From a bacterium (GTDB lineage Bacteria > Verrucomicrobiota > Kiritimatiellia > CAIKKV01 > CAITUY01), in NCBI GenBank assembly GCA_037128595.1, contig JBAXWB010000013.1:1-64000 (forward strand): a stretch of DNA of 64,000 nt, read 5' to 3'. Numbering within the stretch: position 1 is the first letter of the stretch; the number at the start of each line of letters is the position of its first letter. The translations under genes were made by a program, and so were the position numbers. The notes under the pieces are model-generated. The model saw only the letters and a program-made list of their open reading frames with translations, made no database searches and was not told the origin of the DNA. Below are positions 1-8,044 of this stretch, piece by piece.

Positions 1-15
1 TGAAGATTACCGCCT

Positions 16-47
16 CCATTAGCCAATGCTGTTGCATTGGCTAATGG
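16..47. repeat. perfect 14-bp inverted repeat (hairpin) at the edge of the LRR gene
   Basis: Bases 16-29 (CCATTAGCCAATGC) and 34-47 are exact reverse complements around a 4-base TGTT loop. The symmetry stops abruptly at both ends, so a simple fold-back assembly artefact extending to the window edge is unlikely. The right arm lies inside the first codons of the leucine-rich-repeat reading frame. It may mark the break point where the front of that gene was lost, or be a terminator of a gene further left. Confidence 0.7.
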
Positions 48-721
48 CTGGCGGGGACTGTTCAACCTTGACTAGCATTGTAATTCCAGGAAGTTTAGTC
101 AGCGTTGGTGACGGCGCATTCTATGCCTGCTCTAGTTTAACCAATGTTGTAATTAACCAGGGAATCACACGTCTTCCCCCCTATATGTTTACTTACTGTC
201 GAAACCTGCGCCACATCATTCTTCCAGAAGGCATTACTGATATTTCGGATTTCGCTTTCGGCAATTGTGATAATTTAGTTAGCATTATAATTCCATTTAG
301 CGTTGTCAACATCGGTTATGCTGCTTTTTCGTACGATTCTAAACTCATTGCATTGTATTTCAAAGGACACGCTCCTGTCTTTGGTGACTCTCTTTTTCAA
401 AATTATGGCCCTATAAATACGATTGTATATTTCTTACCTGTAAAAACAAATTGGGGATCTTCATTCGGCAACGTCCCAACCGCACTCTGGAATCCTCAGA
501 TAACCGGAGACTATAGTTTCGGTATTCACACAAACCAATTTGGATTTAACGTCAACTGGGCGAGTGGCATGGTAGCCGTGGTGAAAGCTTGCACGAACCT
601 TTCCACTTCTTCCTGGACTCCATTGAAAACCAATGCTCTTTCCAGTGACAATTTATATTTTAGCGACACAAACTGGGCAAAGTTTCCAAACCGCTATTAC
701 CGCGTCTGTTGGACGAATTGA
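26..721 (+). CDS. BspA-type leucine-rich repeat (LRR_5) protein, 5'-truncated
   Basis: About residues 10-125 hold BspA/LRR_5 repeats of the pattern LTSIVIP...VGDGAFYAC, which in this family form a solenoid on secreted or surface proteins and mediate binding. The last 75 or so residues are a beta-rich tail ending NRYYRVCWTN, of a kind often seen at the C-terminus of exported proteins in Verrucomicrobia and Lentisphaerae. There is no signal peptide, and an in-frame TAG at 20-22 sits just ahead of ATG 26, inside a 14-bp hairpin, so the N-terminus is missing or displaced. The DNA is clearly more AT-rich than the rest of the window, which suggests transfer or relaxed selection. It is either the tail of a broken gene or an exported repeat gene with an unseen 5' part. 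Confidence 0.6.
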   Translation: MLLHWLMAGGDCSTLTSIVIPGSLVSVGDGAFYACSSLTNVVINQGITRLPPYMFTYCRNLRHIILPEGITDISDFAFGNCDNLVSIIIPFSVVNIGYAAFSYDSKLIALYFKGHAPVFGDSLFQNYGPINTIVYFLPVKTNWGSSFGNVPTALWNPQITGDYSFGIHTNQFGFNVNWASGMVAVVKACTNLSTSSWTPLKTNALSSDNLYFSDTNWAKFPNRYYRVCWTN

Positions 722-903
722 TCTGATACATCGGTTTAAAAAACGATTTCAAATGTCGTATTCCGTTTACATCGGGATTTTGATTCCAACGTTACATCCA
801 CCTTCATAAGTACGGTAATTTATTCTGCAAGAATTGGTTAGCTCACTTTTGCTCATATTACCTATTAGATAATTACCACCCAATATTTCACTATGGCAAA
901 CAC

Positions 904-1245
904 TCACGGGGAAACCCCCAAGGTGGATGCCGGCGTCCCGCCGGCATTGGTGCCTGGGAGGAGCTCACTAGCCGCTTCAGCCGCCGGGACGTCGGCTGCC
1001 ACCTCGGAGACTGGAGGCACGACGTCGGCCACCGGTAGCGGTTCCGGGACTAGCGCTGCAGCCCTGGAGAAAAGGATCAGCGGTTTAGGTACGTATCCCA
1101 GTTGGTTGGCCGCAGAGCGGATGCGAGCTTGCGTGGTTGAGGCGATTCGGCCTTTGGCCGCCTTCCCGGTGAGAACGCGCGAAACGGTGGATGTATCGAC
1201 GCCAGCAACTCGGGCAACATCTTTAAGGGAAACTTGCGAATTCAT
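904..1245 (-). CDS. stand-alone LacI-family HTH domain with repeat-derived tail
   Basis: Starting at the ATG ending at 1245, the first 50 or so residues are a textbook LacI headpiece: SLKDVARVAGVDTSTVSRVL, then RIRSAANQLGYVPK, i.e. helix-turn-helix plus hinge helix. The periplasmic-binding-protein-like sensor domain of about 270 residues is absent. Instead there are about 60 Ala/Pro/Val-rich residues encoded by a run of palindromes (for example 927-947 and 978-998). The gene is therefore truncated or fused to repeat DNA. It could bind DNA without an effector, or be a decaying pseudogene. A longer start at 1263 is possible but adds only a Cys-rich stretch (MLCVLC). A long plus-strand frame over the same bases (893-1276) has no recognisable domain and is taken as a shadow. 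Confidence 0.6.
   Translation of the reverse strand: MNSQVSLKDVARVAGVDTSTVSRVLTGKAAKGRIASTTQARIRSAANQLGYVPKPLILFSRAAALVPEPLPVADVVPPVSEVAADVPAAEAASELLPGTNAGGTPASTLGVSP
927..947. repeat. palindrome with TCC centre, 9-bp arms
   Basis: ATGCCGGCG and CGCCGGCAT flank TCC. The element encodes part of the tail of the LacI-headpiece gene. Its centre (GGCG-TCC-CGCC) matches the hairpins at 9705-9723, 16775-16794 and 16864-16883, while the outer arm bases differ in a compensating way. A second inverted repeat, CAGCCG / CGGCTG at 978-983 and 993-998, follows, so the stretch from about 925 to 1000 is built from palindromes. Confidence 0.6.
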
Positions 1246-1394
1246 GCACAACACGCATAACATTGGCTGTAATTGATGTCAATGGATTGGGTGAGGAGGC
1301 TGAAATAAACAGCAAGGGCGGATTTTTATGTCCCTTGATCCTTCGGCGCAGCAGCCAGTCCAGGCTATTGTGTAGAAAGCGATGACGAGACCGG

Positions 1395-3179
1395 TTATCC
1401 GGTGTTCTGGTCGTAGAAAAACTTTTTAGTGTGGTTTTTCTGGTCCAACAGGTCCAGGCGTAACTGATCGCCCTCGCGATCGATCTGGTCAGGCGAGGCA
1501 CCGAGTTGCCGGAGAATGGAGGCCGTCATCGCAAAGGCGACCTCCGCTTCCCCGGAGAATACATGGTTGGCGCCTGCGGTATGCAGCATATGTAATTCCT
1601 TCAGATAGCCGGCATGAGCCAGAATGTGGATGTCGGGATTCAATTCCCGCGCATGGCGGATGATGTCGGGGGCGGTGGCAATGCCCGGGGCGCTTAATAT
1701 CAACGTAGCCGTACGTGCGGCACCGGCCCGCTTCAGGGTCTCCACATGGCTGGCATCCCCGTACATCACTGTGATGTTCTGCGCCCGCAGGTGATCGACC
1801 GTCTCAAGGTTCATTTCGATAATCGTCGTCGAAATATTGTTCTTGCGCAGGAGTTGGGTCAGCGTCTGTCCGACGGGGCCATATCCGATAATGATCGCGC
1901 GATGGGACGGGGGGGTGCGATCGGCTTCGGTGGGAGAGTGGGTGTCCACCTGGTCGTTCCGCTGATTGGCCCGCCGGTTAAGGAACCGCCAGAGGCGGGG
2001 GCGGCGGGCAAGCCACTGCTCGGCAGGATCAACCAGCCGGAAGAGCAGGGGATTGACCATGAGCGAGAGAATCGACGTCATCACCAGGGCATTGCCTGCC
2101 ATCGGGGGGAGCAAGCCAAGCTGGCTTCCCAGGCTGGCCAGGATGAACGAAAACTCCCCGATCTGCGCCAGTGAGACGGCCATGGAAAAGGCGATGCGCG
2201 TCGGATACCCTAGCAGCAGGATGGCTGAGGCCGCAATCAGAGGTTTTCCAATGAGCACGAGTCCCAGCGCGGCAAGGCAAAGGCCCGGTAATTCCAGGAG
2301 ATGGTGGGGATTGAATAGCATGCCCACCGAGACAAAAAACAACACCGCGAACGTGTCGCGCAGGGGAAGGGCCTCGGTGGAGGCGCGCAGGTTGAAATCG
2401 GAACGGCCCACCACCATGCCTCCCAGAAAAGCTCCCAGCGCCATGGAGACGCCAAAGAACAAAGAGGAGCAGACGGCAATCCCCAGCGCCACTACCAGAA
2501 TGGTGAGGGTGAATAACTCGCGGGAGCGGGTGGCGGCCACATGCCGTAATAACCAGGGAATCAGCCACCCTCCGAGGAAAAACGCGATTAAGATCAGGAG
2601 GGAGATCTTAAATAACGATACCCCCACACTCCACGAGAGGGCGGTGATGCCGGCGGGCCCTGATCCGAAAATGGCCGGCAGTAGCACCATGATCAGAACG
2701 GTTAAAAGGTCCTCAATCACGAGCCAGCCGACGGCAATATTGCCGACCGGGGTGTGGAGTTTGTTGTTGTCGGAGAGCACCCGGGTCAGGGCGACGGTAC
2801 TGGCCACACAGATGGCCAATCCGAAGGCCAGACCGGCCTTCCAGTCATATCCCAGAAGAATGGCAGCCAGCGTGCCGAGGGCGGCCGCCGTCAGGCTTTG
2901 GATCACGGCCCCCGGCAGAACCAGCCGCTGGACCCCCATCAGTTTTTTAAAATTGAACTGGAGGCCTACCCCGAACATCAGGAGGATGATGCCGACGGAG
3001 GCTAGTTGATCGGCTAATTCCGGGTTGGCCGTCATCCCGGGAGTACTGGGACTGACCACAATTCCCGCCAGGAGGTAGCCTGCGACGGTGGGCAGGCGCA
3101 ACCGCTGCATGACATACCCCAGAATCAGGGCAATGGTTAACCCCAGTGTCAGGGTCAGAACGAGATCAATGCTTCCCAT
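1395..3179 (-). CDS. Kef/YbaL-type monovalent cation:proton antiporter (CPA2) with TrkA-N domain
   Basis: A 594-residue inner-membrane protein. Residues 1 to about 385 hold some 12 hydrophobic helices of a CPA2 (Na+/H+ exchanger) domain, beginning MGSIDLVLTLTLGLTIALILG. A short polar linker leads to a cytoplasmic Rossmann RCK/TrkA-N domain from about residue 425 with the nucleotide motif GYGPVGQ. Length and order match KefB/KefC/YbaL transporters, which export K+ (or exchange Na+) for protons and are gated by nucleotide or glutathione binding. The C-terminal SGEAEVAFAMTASILRQLGA resembles YbaL. No ancillary KefF/KefG gene is present. It lies 83 bases downstream of nagB on the same strand, separated by a long hairpin (3186-3251), so independent control is likely. 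The ion is not determined by sequence. Confidence 0.88.
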   Translation of the reverse strand: MGSIDLVLTLTLGLTIALILGYVMQRLRLPTVAGYLLAGIVVSPSTPGMTANPELADQLASVGIILLMFGVGLQFNFKKLMGVQRLVLPGAVIQSLTAAALGTLAAILLGYDWKAGLAFGLAICVASTVALTRVLSDNNKLHTPVGNIAVGWLVIEDLLTVLIMVLLPAIFGSGPAGITALSWSVGVSLFKISLLILIAFFLGGWLIPWLLRHVAATRSRELFTLTILVVALGIAVCSSLFFGVSMALGAFLGGMVVGRSDFNLRASTEALPLRDTFAVLFFVSVGMLFNPHHLLELPGLCLAALGLVLIGKPLIAASAILLLGYPTRIAFSMAVSLAQIGEFSFILASLGSQLGLLPPMAGNALVMTSILSLMVNPLLFRLVDPAEQWLARRPRLWRFLNRRANQRNDQVDTHSPTEADRTPPSHRAIIIGYGPVGQTLTQLLRKNNISTTIIEMNLETVDHLRAQNITVMYGDASHVETLKRAGAARTATLILSAPGIATAPDIIRHARELNPDIHILAHAGYLKELHMLHTAGANHVFSGEAEVAFAMTASILRQLGASPDQIDREGDQLRLDLLDQKNHTKKFFYDQNTG

Positions 3180-3185
3180 AAAACG

Positions 3186-3251
3186 GTTATTGGTTATCTG
3201 TTATTGGTTGCTGAAATTAATCCTGCTAACTAATAACCGATAACTAATAAC
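3186..3251. repeat. 24-bp AT-rich inverted repeat between nagB and the antiporter gene
   Basis: Bases 3186-3209 and 3228-3251 pair over 24 positions with one mismatch and two G-T wobbles, with an 18-base loop. Each arm is itself made of the repeated unit GTTATTNGTTATC. The element fills most of the 83-base gap between nagB and the Kef-type gene. It could end or dampen nagB transcription, although no T-run follows on the minus strand, or be a copy of a small mobile palindrome. Confidence 0.6.
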
Positions 3252-3262
3252 GCTGCAAGTGG

Positions 3263-4048
3263 TCAGAAATTCTGCCATTCCGGTTCATTGGCGAAAATCC
3301 AACGGTAGTAGTCAAGCCCTTCCAGGTTCGTGGCGGCGGCTTCATCGGTGATGACCGTGCAACGGGGGTGCAGCTGCAGGGCTGACCCCGTCACCATGGA
3401 GGTGATGGGGCCCTCGGTGGCTTTGGCCAGGATCGACGCTTTGCTCGCGCCCGTGACCAGCATCAGCGCCCGTTTAGAATCCAGGATGGAACCCACGCCC
3501 ATGGTAATGGCACGGCGGGGGACTTGGTTGATGTCATTTCCGAACATGGCGGAATTCGCCTGAAGCGTGGACAGGGTCAGTGCCTTTTCGCGGGTGCGGG
3601 AGCGCAGGGACGAGAGCGGCTCGTTGAAGCCGATATGGCCATCATGTCCGATCCCCAGAATCTGGATATCGATGCCGCCCCGTTCTTCAATGGCCTCCTC
3701 ATAGCGGTGACATTCGGCCGTCAAATCAGGGGCGGTGCCATTGGGCAGGTAGGTATTCTTCGGGTTGATATCGATCTTGTTGAAGAGGTGCAGGTTCATG
3801 TAGTGCCGGTACGAACAGGGGTGCTCTGCAGGAATTCCGATATATTCGTCCAGGTTGAAGGTACGGCAGCTGGCAAAGCTGAGCCCATTTTCCTGATGCA
3901 TGCGGGCCAGATGCCCGTAGACGGATTCCATGGTGCGGCCGGTGGCCAGGCCTAAAACAAGATCCGGCTTACGCCGGATCTCGCGGGCAATGACGCGGGC
4001 GACCATCAAGGCCGCCGCGTCACTATCAGGTTGAATAATAATTTCCAT
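3263..4048 (-). CDS. nagB: glucosamine-6-phosphate deaminase
   Basis: A 261-residue cytoplasmic enzyme that converts glucosamine 6-phosphate to fructose 6-phosphate and ammonia. The family motifs are present: LGLATGRTMESVY near the N-terminus (phosphate loop), FNLDEYIG around residue 65 with the catalytic Asp, and GIGHDGHIGFNEP around 135-147 with the catalytic His and Glu. Length is normal for NagB (about 260). It is the last gene of a three-gene operon, two bases after the Gfo/Idh gene. No nagA is present in the window, so the substrate may come from the amino-sugar products of the two upstream genes or from another locus. Confidence 0.93.
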   Translation of the reverse strand: MEIIIQPDSDAAALMVARVIAREIRRKPDLVLGLATGRTMESVYGHLARMHQENGLSFASCRTFNLDEYIGIPAEHPCSYRHYMNLHLFNKIDINPKNTYLPNGTAPDLTAECHRYEEAIEERGGIDIQILGIGHDGHIGFNEPLSSLRSRTREKALTLSTLQANSAMFGNDINQVPRRAITMGVGSILDSKRALMLVTGASKASILAKATEGPITSMVTGSALQLHPRCTVITDEAAATNLEGLDYYRWIFANEPEWQNF

Positions 4049-4050
4049 AG

Positions 4051-5124
4051 TTAAACGTTGTATTCCTTGGCATTCACCTCGGAAGATACCAGAACCTTGC
4101 GGTCGGATAAACCCTTTTTGAACCCATCCTGCTCATCCATTCCCGTGGTCAGGGGAAGGGCAATCTGCCCGCCCAGGATGGCGGATTGCTGCATGGCCAA
4201 CATGATCTCGGCCCCTTTGAAGGCACTTTCGAACTGGCAGGGATGCGGCTTGATGCCGTCCAGCCAGTCGGCCATGTCCTGGATATAAGGAGGCATATCC
4301 AGGTCATAGTTCATGACGCCTTCGCCGCTCTGGTAACCGTCCCGTTTGGTGACCGCGCGCCAGCCGCCGTTGGTGAGCACTTCCGCGAACCCTTCGGTTC
4401 CCTGGGCGCCCATGCGGCACTTGCCCCACCATTTGGCCACTTCAGGCTGGTCAGGAGCCCCGGCGCCGCACTCGTAAATGCCGCGTACCCCGTTGGCATA
4501 CTGAACAAACCCTGCGATGTGGTCCGGGGACGGATGGTTATCTGTCAGTTTGCCGCGTCCTGCGGCCTGACCCATCACCCAGGTGGCGTCGGCCTCATCA
4601 TTATACCAGCGGGTGTAATCAATGAGATGCGACAACATATGTGTCATCCAGCCGGTGGCATAGCCGTACACCGTGTGAACACGGCCCAGGGCGCCGCTGG
4701 CGATGATCTCTTTGACCTTCCGATAATGGACCCCGTACCGGTGCTGATGACTCACCACGGCCTTCACCCCGGCCTTGGCCAGCATATCGCGGATGATGAG
4801 CAATTCATGGCTCGTCAGGGCGACCGGCTTTTCAAAGGCAATCAGTTTGGCCCCCCCTTCGATGGCGGCCTTCAACATCGGGATGCGCAGGTTGGGCATC
4901 GTGCAAAAGCAGAAGACGTCCGGCTTCAGCTCTTTTGCCAGTGCGTTGACGTCCGTGCCGGTTTTGACGCCACCGCCGATTTTGGCGGCGGCAGCGTCCA
5001 GCTTGGAGGCATCAATATCGCACAGGCCGGTCACTTTGAAGCGGGGATTCGCCTGGAAGGCCGTGGCATGATGCATGCCGCGTTTTCCCGCACCAACGAC
5101 CATTGCTGTGTATTGTTTTCCCAT
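4051..5124 (-). CDS. Gfo/Idh/MocA-family oxidoreductase
   Basis: A 357-residue NAD(P)-dependent sugar dehydrogenase-like protein. The N-terminal Rossmann fold shows VVGAGKRGMHHA at residues 9-20, the family motif EKP around residue 99 (AFEKPVAL), and SHQHRYGVHY at about 125-134 in the substrate domain. The ATG is preceded by AAGGAC. It lies between a DegT-type aminotransferase (15 bases upstream) and nagB (2 bases downstream). In this family such neighbours often oxidise a nucleotide- or phospho-sugar before amination. Substrate unknown. Confidence 0.85.
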   Translation of the reverse strand: MGKQYTAMVVGAGKRGMHHATAFQANPRFKVTGLCDIDASKLDAAAAKIGGGVKTGTDVNALAKELKPDVFCFCTMPNLRIPMLKAAIEGGAKLIAFEKPVALTSHELLIIRDMLAKAGVKAVVSHQHRYGVHYRKVKEIIASGALGRVHTVYGYATGWMTHMLSHLIDYTRWYNDEADATWVMGQAAGRGKLTDNHPSPDHIAGFVQYANGVRGIYECGAGAPDQPEVAKWWGKCRMGAQGTEGFAEVLTNGGWRAVTKRDGYQSGEGVMNYDLDMPPYIQDMADWLDGIKPHPCQFESAFKGAEIMLAMQQSAILGGQIALPLTTGMDEQDGFKKGLSDRKVLVSSEVNAKEYNV

Positions 5125-5139
5125 GGATAGTAATGTCCT

Positions 5140-6264
5140 TTAGGCGTTGGCCTTGTCCCACTCCATGCACTTGGCGATGACGTGATCCACTTCATCGGTC
5201 GTCAGTTCAGGGAACATCGGCAGGCTGATGCAGGTGGCCGCGTTCTTCTCGGCATTGGCCAGGGAACCGACGATGCGGGCGTCTTTGCCCCACGGGTAAC
5301 CGGCCTGCTGGTGGATGGCGATGGAGTAATGCGTTTTGGCGTCCACCCCATTCTTGACCAGCCAGTTGACGAATTCGTCGCGTTTCTTGGCGTCCTTCAC
5401 TTCAATGACATACAGGTGCCACACGTGACGGTAGCCCGGCTTCTGGTAAGGAAGGTCGAAGGCCTTGGCGCCCTTCAGGCCGGCGGTATAGCGCTCGGCC
5501 AGCTTGATGCGGTTGTTATTCCACTCGTGGATGTGCTTGAGCTTGGCGCTCAGGATCCCGGCGTGGATGTCATCCAGACGGCTGTTGAAGCCGAAGCTGT
5601 GAACGTTGCGGGCCGGTGAACCGTGGCTGCGAAGCAGGCGGGTCGTGGTGTTGATTTTGTCGTTGTTGGTGACGATGGCACCGCTGTCACCGAAGGTGCC
5701 GAGGTTCTTCTGGATGATGAAGCTGGTCGCCACCGCATCGCTCAACTCGCCGATTTTGAAGGTGTCGCCGGCGGCATCAATCGCCTGGGCATTGTCTTCA
5801 ATGACATACAGCTTGTGTTTGTCGGCAATCTTTTTGATGGCCGGCATATCCGCACATTGACCATACAGATGGACGGGCATGATGCACTTCGTCTTGGGGG
5901 TGATGGCGGCTTCAATCTTCGCGGGGTCGATGCACTTCGTCTTGGGGTCGCAGTCGATCATCACGACGGTTGCGCCGGCGATCCAGATGGCTTCGGCGGT
6001 GGCGAAAAAGGTATTGGCGTTGGTGATCACTTCATCCCCCTTGCCGATTCCGAGAGCCATAAGGGTCAGCCAGAGGGCATCCGTGCCGTTGCCGACGCCG
6101 ATGGCATGCTTGGTCCCGCTGAACGCTGCAAATTCCTTCTCGAACTGCTTGTTCATGGGCCCCTGGACATACTCGCCGCTCTCAATGACCTTCTTGATGT
6201 TGGCGTCAATTTCAGCCTTGATGTTGTTGTATTGGCGTACGTGACCGTAGAATGGAACATTCAT
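5140..6264 (-). CDS. DegT/DnrJ/EryC1/StrS-type PLP sugar aminotransferase
   Basis: A 374-residue fold-type I aminotransferase that transfers an amino group, usually from Glu or Gln, to a keto-sugar. Visible features: GVGNGTDAL (cofactor phosphate binding) at about 56-64, VIEDNAQAI with Asp157, and the PLP lysine K186 in SFIIQKNLGTFGDSGAIV. The usual SFxPTKN is here SFIIQKN. Length is normal. It is the first gene of the operon DegT - Gfo/Idh - nagB. The three together look like making, or reversing, an amino sugar. An internal 19-bp direct repeat (5881-5899 and 5929-5947) makes the peptide PKTKCI occur twice, 16 residues apart. Confidence 0.88.
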   Translation of the reverse strand: MNVPFYGHVRQYNNIKAEIDANIKKVIESGEYVQGPMNKQFEKEFAAFSGTKHAIGVGNGTDALWLTLMALGIGKGDEVITNANTFFATAEAIWIAGATVVMIDCDPKTKCIDPAKIEAAITPKTKCIMPVHLYGQCADMPAIKKIADKHKLYVIEDNAQAIDAAGDTFKIGELSDAVATSFIIQKNLGTFGDSGAIVTNNDKINTTTRLLRSHGSPARNVHSFGFNSRLDDIHAGILSAKLKHIHEWNNNRIKLAERYTAGLKGAKAFDLPYQKPGYRHVWHLYVIEVKDAKKRDEFVNWLVKNGVDAKTHYSIAIHQQAGYPWGKDARIVGSLANAEKNAATCISLPMFPELTTDEVDHVIAKCMEWDKANA

Positions 6265-6537
6265 TTGCGCTTCTCTTTCTTTTTGGTTGTTTCACTTTTT
6301 TCTCAAAACAGGGGACATAATTATCATCTGACAGGGTGTATTGCACGGAATTTTCAACTTTATTTAACATATGTGATAGACTTGACGGGTTTCGGAGCTC
6401 CCAAACGGGTGATAATGAGTGAAAAAAGACGTTATTGGCCGCATGTGACAACCCGCTTGCGTACTCGCTTCTAAATGGTGTAGGAATGCGCCACATGTTT
6501 TGATGAAGAGTCCCAGAGTTACAAGGAGCGGGTCGTT

Positions 6538-7761
6538 ATGTTCAAGTGTTTTTCCGGGTTATTAAAATTATCTGTTGTGGTTTTCGGGGTTATGCCGGTG
6601 AGTGTATGGGCGGCTGAGGCGACCACGAATCTTGCCACTGGGGTGGAGGCGGGGGCGTCAAATGTCTGGTTGACCTTCGGGCTTGACCGTCTCTGTTGGT
6701 TGCAGGGCAGGATGATGGGCAATCCCCTCTGGCAATATCTGGCCGCGATCCTTTATGTGCTGCTGGCGTTTTATGCCTCGAAGGGTGTGGATTACCTGGT
6801 TCAGGCCAAGTTGCGGAAGCTCGTGGAAAAAACCAGGACCGATATCGATGATTTCATCCTCGATCTGGCGCATGGGCCCGTTAAGGTGATTACCCTTGTA
6901 GTCCTTTTACATATTGGACTGCGCGTATTCTCTTGGCCGCAATGGGCTGAGACGTTTATTTCCAACGGTCTGAAGATTATTGTGGCCGGCTCCATTACCT
7001 ATTTGCTGTTGAGGCTAGTGGATGTGGGCATGCAGGCCTGGCAGAACCGGGTTCTGGCCGCGGGTGAGGCGGTGCTCGACATGCACCTGTTTCCCGTCAT
7101 CCGTAAAACCGCAAAGGGGTTTGTGCTGGTCGTCGCCGTGCTGGTGACCGTACAGAATCTCGGCATGAACGTGACGGGGCTGCTGGCCTCCCTGTCCATC
7201 GGAGGGCTGGCGGTGGGGTTGGCGGCACAGGACACGCTTTCGAATCTGTTCGGTGCGGTGGCGCTGTTTGTTGACAAGCCCTTCCGGATCGGGGATCGCA
7301 TTCAGTTCGAAGCGATTGATGGGGAGGTGGAGGGCATCGGGATGCGCAGTACCCGGATCCGCAATCAGGATGGGCATTTGGTGGTGGTGCCCAACCGGAC
7401 AATGGCCAATGCCAGCCTCACCAATGTCAGCAAGCGGCCGAACATCAAGACGGTCATGAATATCGGCCTTACCTATGACACGTCGGTGGAACAGATTCAG
7501 CGGGCGACCCATATCGTCGAGGAAATCTTTGGCACCCATCCCCGTACGAAAGACCTGCTGGTTAGTTTCAATAAGTTCGAAAATTCATCGCTGAATATCC
7601 AGATTGTGCATTGGTTTAATTCGACCGATTACAAGGAATACCTGCAGGCCATGCAGATGTTCAATCTGGATCTTAAACGCCGGTTTGATGCGGAGGGCAT
7701 TCACTTTGCCTTTCCAACCCAGACGGTTTTCTTGAAACAGGATGCGCCCAGCATTTCATAA
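6538..7761 (+). CDS. MscS-family mechanosensitive ion channel
   Basis: 407 residues. A cleavable signal peptide (residues 1 to about 25, ending VSVWAAEA) is followed by four to five hydrophobic helices. The MscS pore helix and beta domain are clear: SLSIGGLAVGLAAQDTLSNL and FVDKPFRIGDRI at about 215-260, then RSTRIRNQDGHLVVVPN. The protein is larger than E. coli MscS (286) because of the signal peptide and an extra transmembrane pair, like the YbdG/YnaI classes. It opens under membrane tension to release solutes. It is preceded by AAGGAG and divergent from the aminotransferase operon across a 273-base region. A weak stem-loop follows at 7781-7809. Confidence 0.9.
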   Translation: MFKCFSGLLKLSVVVFGVMPVSVWAAEATTNLATGVEAGASNVWLTFGLDRLCWLQGRMMGNPLWQYLAAILYVLLAFYASKGVDYLVQAKLRKLVEKTRTDIDDFILDLAHGPVKVITLVVLLHIGLRVFSWPQWAETFISNGLKIIVAGSITYLLLRLVDVGMQAWQNRVLAAGEAVLDMHLFPVIRKTAKGFVLVVAVLVTVQNLGMNVTGLLASLSIGGLAVGLAAQDTLSNLFGAVALFVDKPFRIGDRIQFEAIDGEVEGIGMRSTRIRNQDGHLVVVPNRTMANASLTNVSKRPNIKTVMNIGLTYDTSVEQIQRATHIVEEIFGTHPRTKDLLVSFNKFENSSLNIQIVHWFNSTDYKEYLQAMQMFNLDLKRRFDAEGIHFAFPTQTVFLKQDAPSIS

Positions 7762-7780
7762 GGAATCGGCGCCTTTCCAA

Positions 7781-7809
7781 TGCTCAATCCTTGGTATCAG
7801 GCTTGAGCA
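7781..7809. terminator. weak stem-loop after the MscS gene
   Basis: TGCTCAA (7781-7787) pairs exactly with TTGAGCA (7803-7809) around a 15-base loop, 20 bases after the stop codon. There is no T-run, so it is at best a weak or Rho-assisted end. Confidence 0.3.
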
Positions 7810-7923
7810 CTACTCTGGATTGAATTATTAATGGAGGGTTTTGCTCCGTCAAAACGGGAAGAACGACTTCTTCGGACGCAATTTCCTGATTACGCGGCTT
7901 ATTGGTCCCATACGGGCCGATTC

Positions 7924-7978
7924 CTCCCCTGGCTGTAACCGGGGGAGCATGGGCCATAGGAAAGGGTGTCGGTGGCCC
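7924..7978 (+). promoter_or_regulatory. possible structured leader RNA upstream of the small lipoprotein gene
   Basis: Two adjacent stems can form in the 283-base gap: CTCCCCTGG (7924-7932) with CCGGGGGAG (7939-7947, one wobble), and GGGCCA (7951-7956) with TGGCCC (7973-7978). They lie 67-120 bases before the ATG at 8045 and would sit in its leader. I cannot match them to a known riboswitch class. The rest of the gap shows no gene. Confidence 0.3.
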
Positions 7979-8044
7979 CAGGAAAACAGTTTGAACCGGA
8001 GCGCCAAGGGGCAGACAATCGGGTCATGAGAAAGAGGAAATCGT

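Noticed and set aside
6375-6419. TTGACG ... GATAAT promoter for the MscS gene
   Set aside because: Spacer is 23 bases, too long for sigma-70, and it is 120 bases from the start.
5623-6474. 283-codon open frame on the plus strand
   Set aside because: Antisense of the DegT gene with no domain and unusual composition; shadow.
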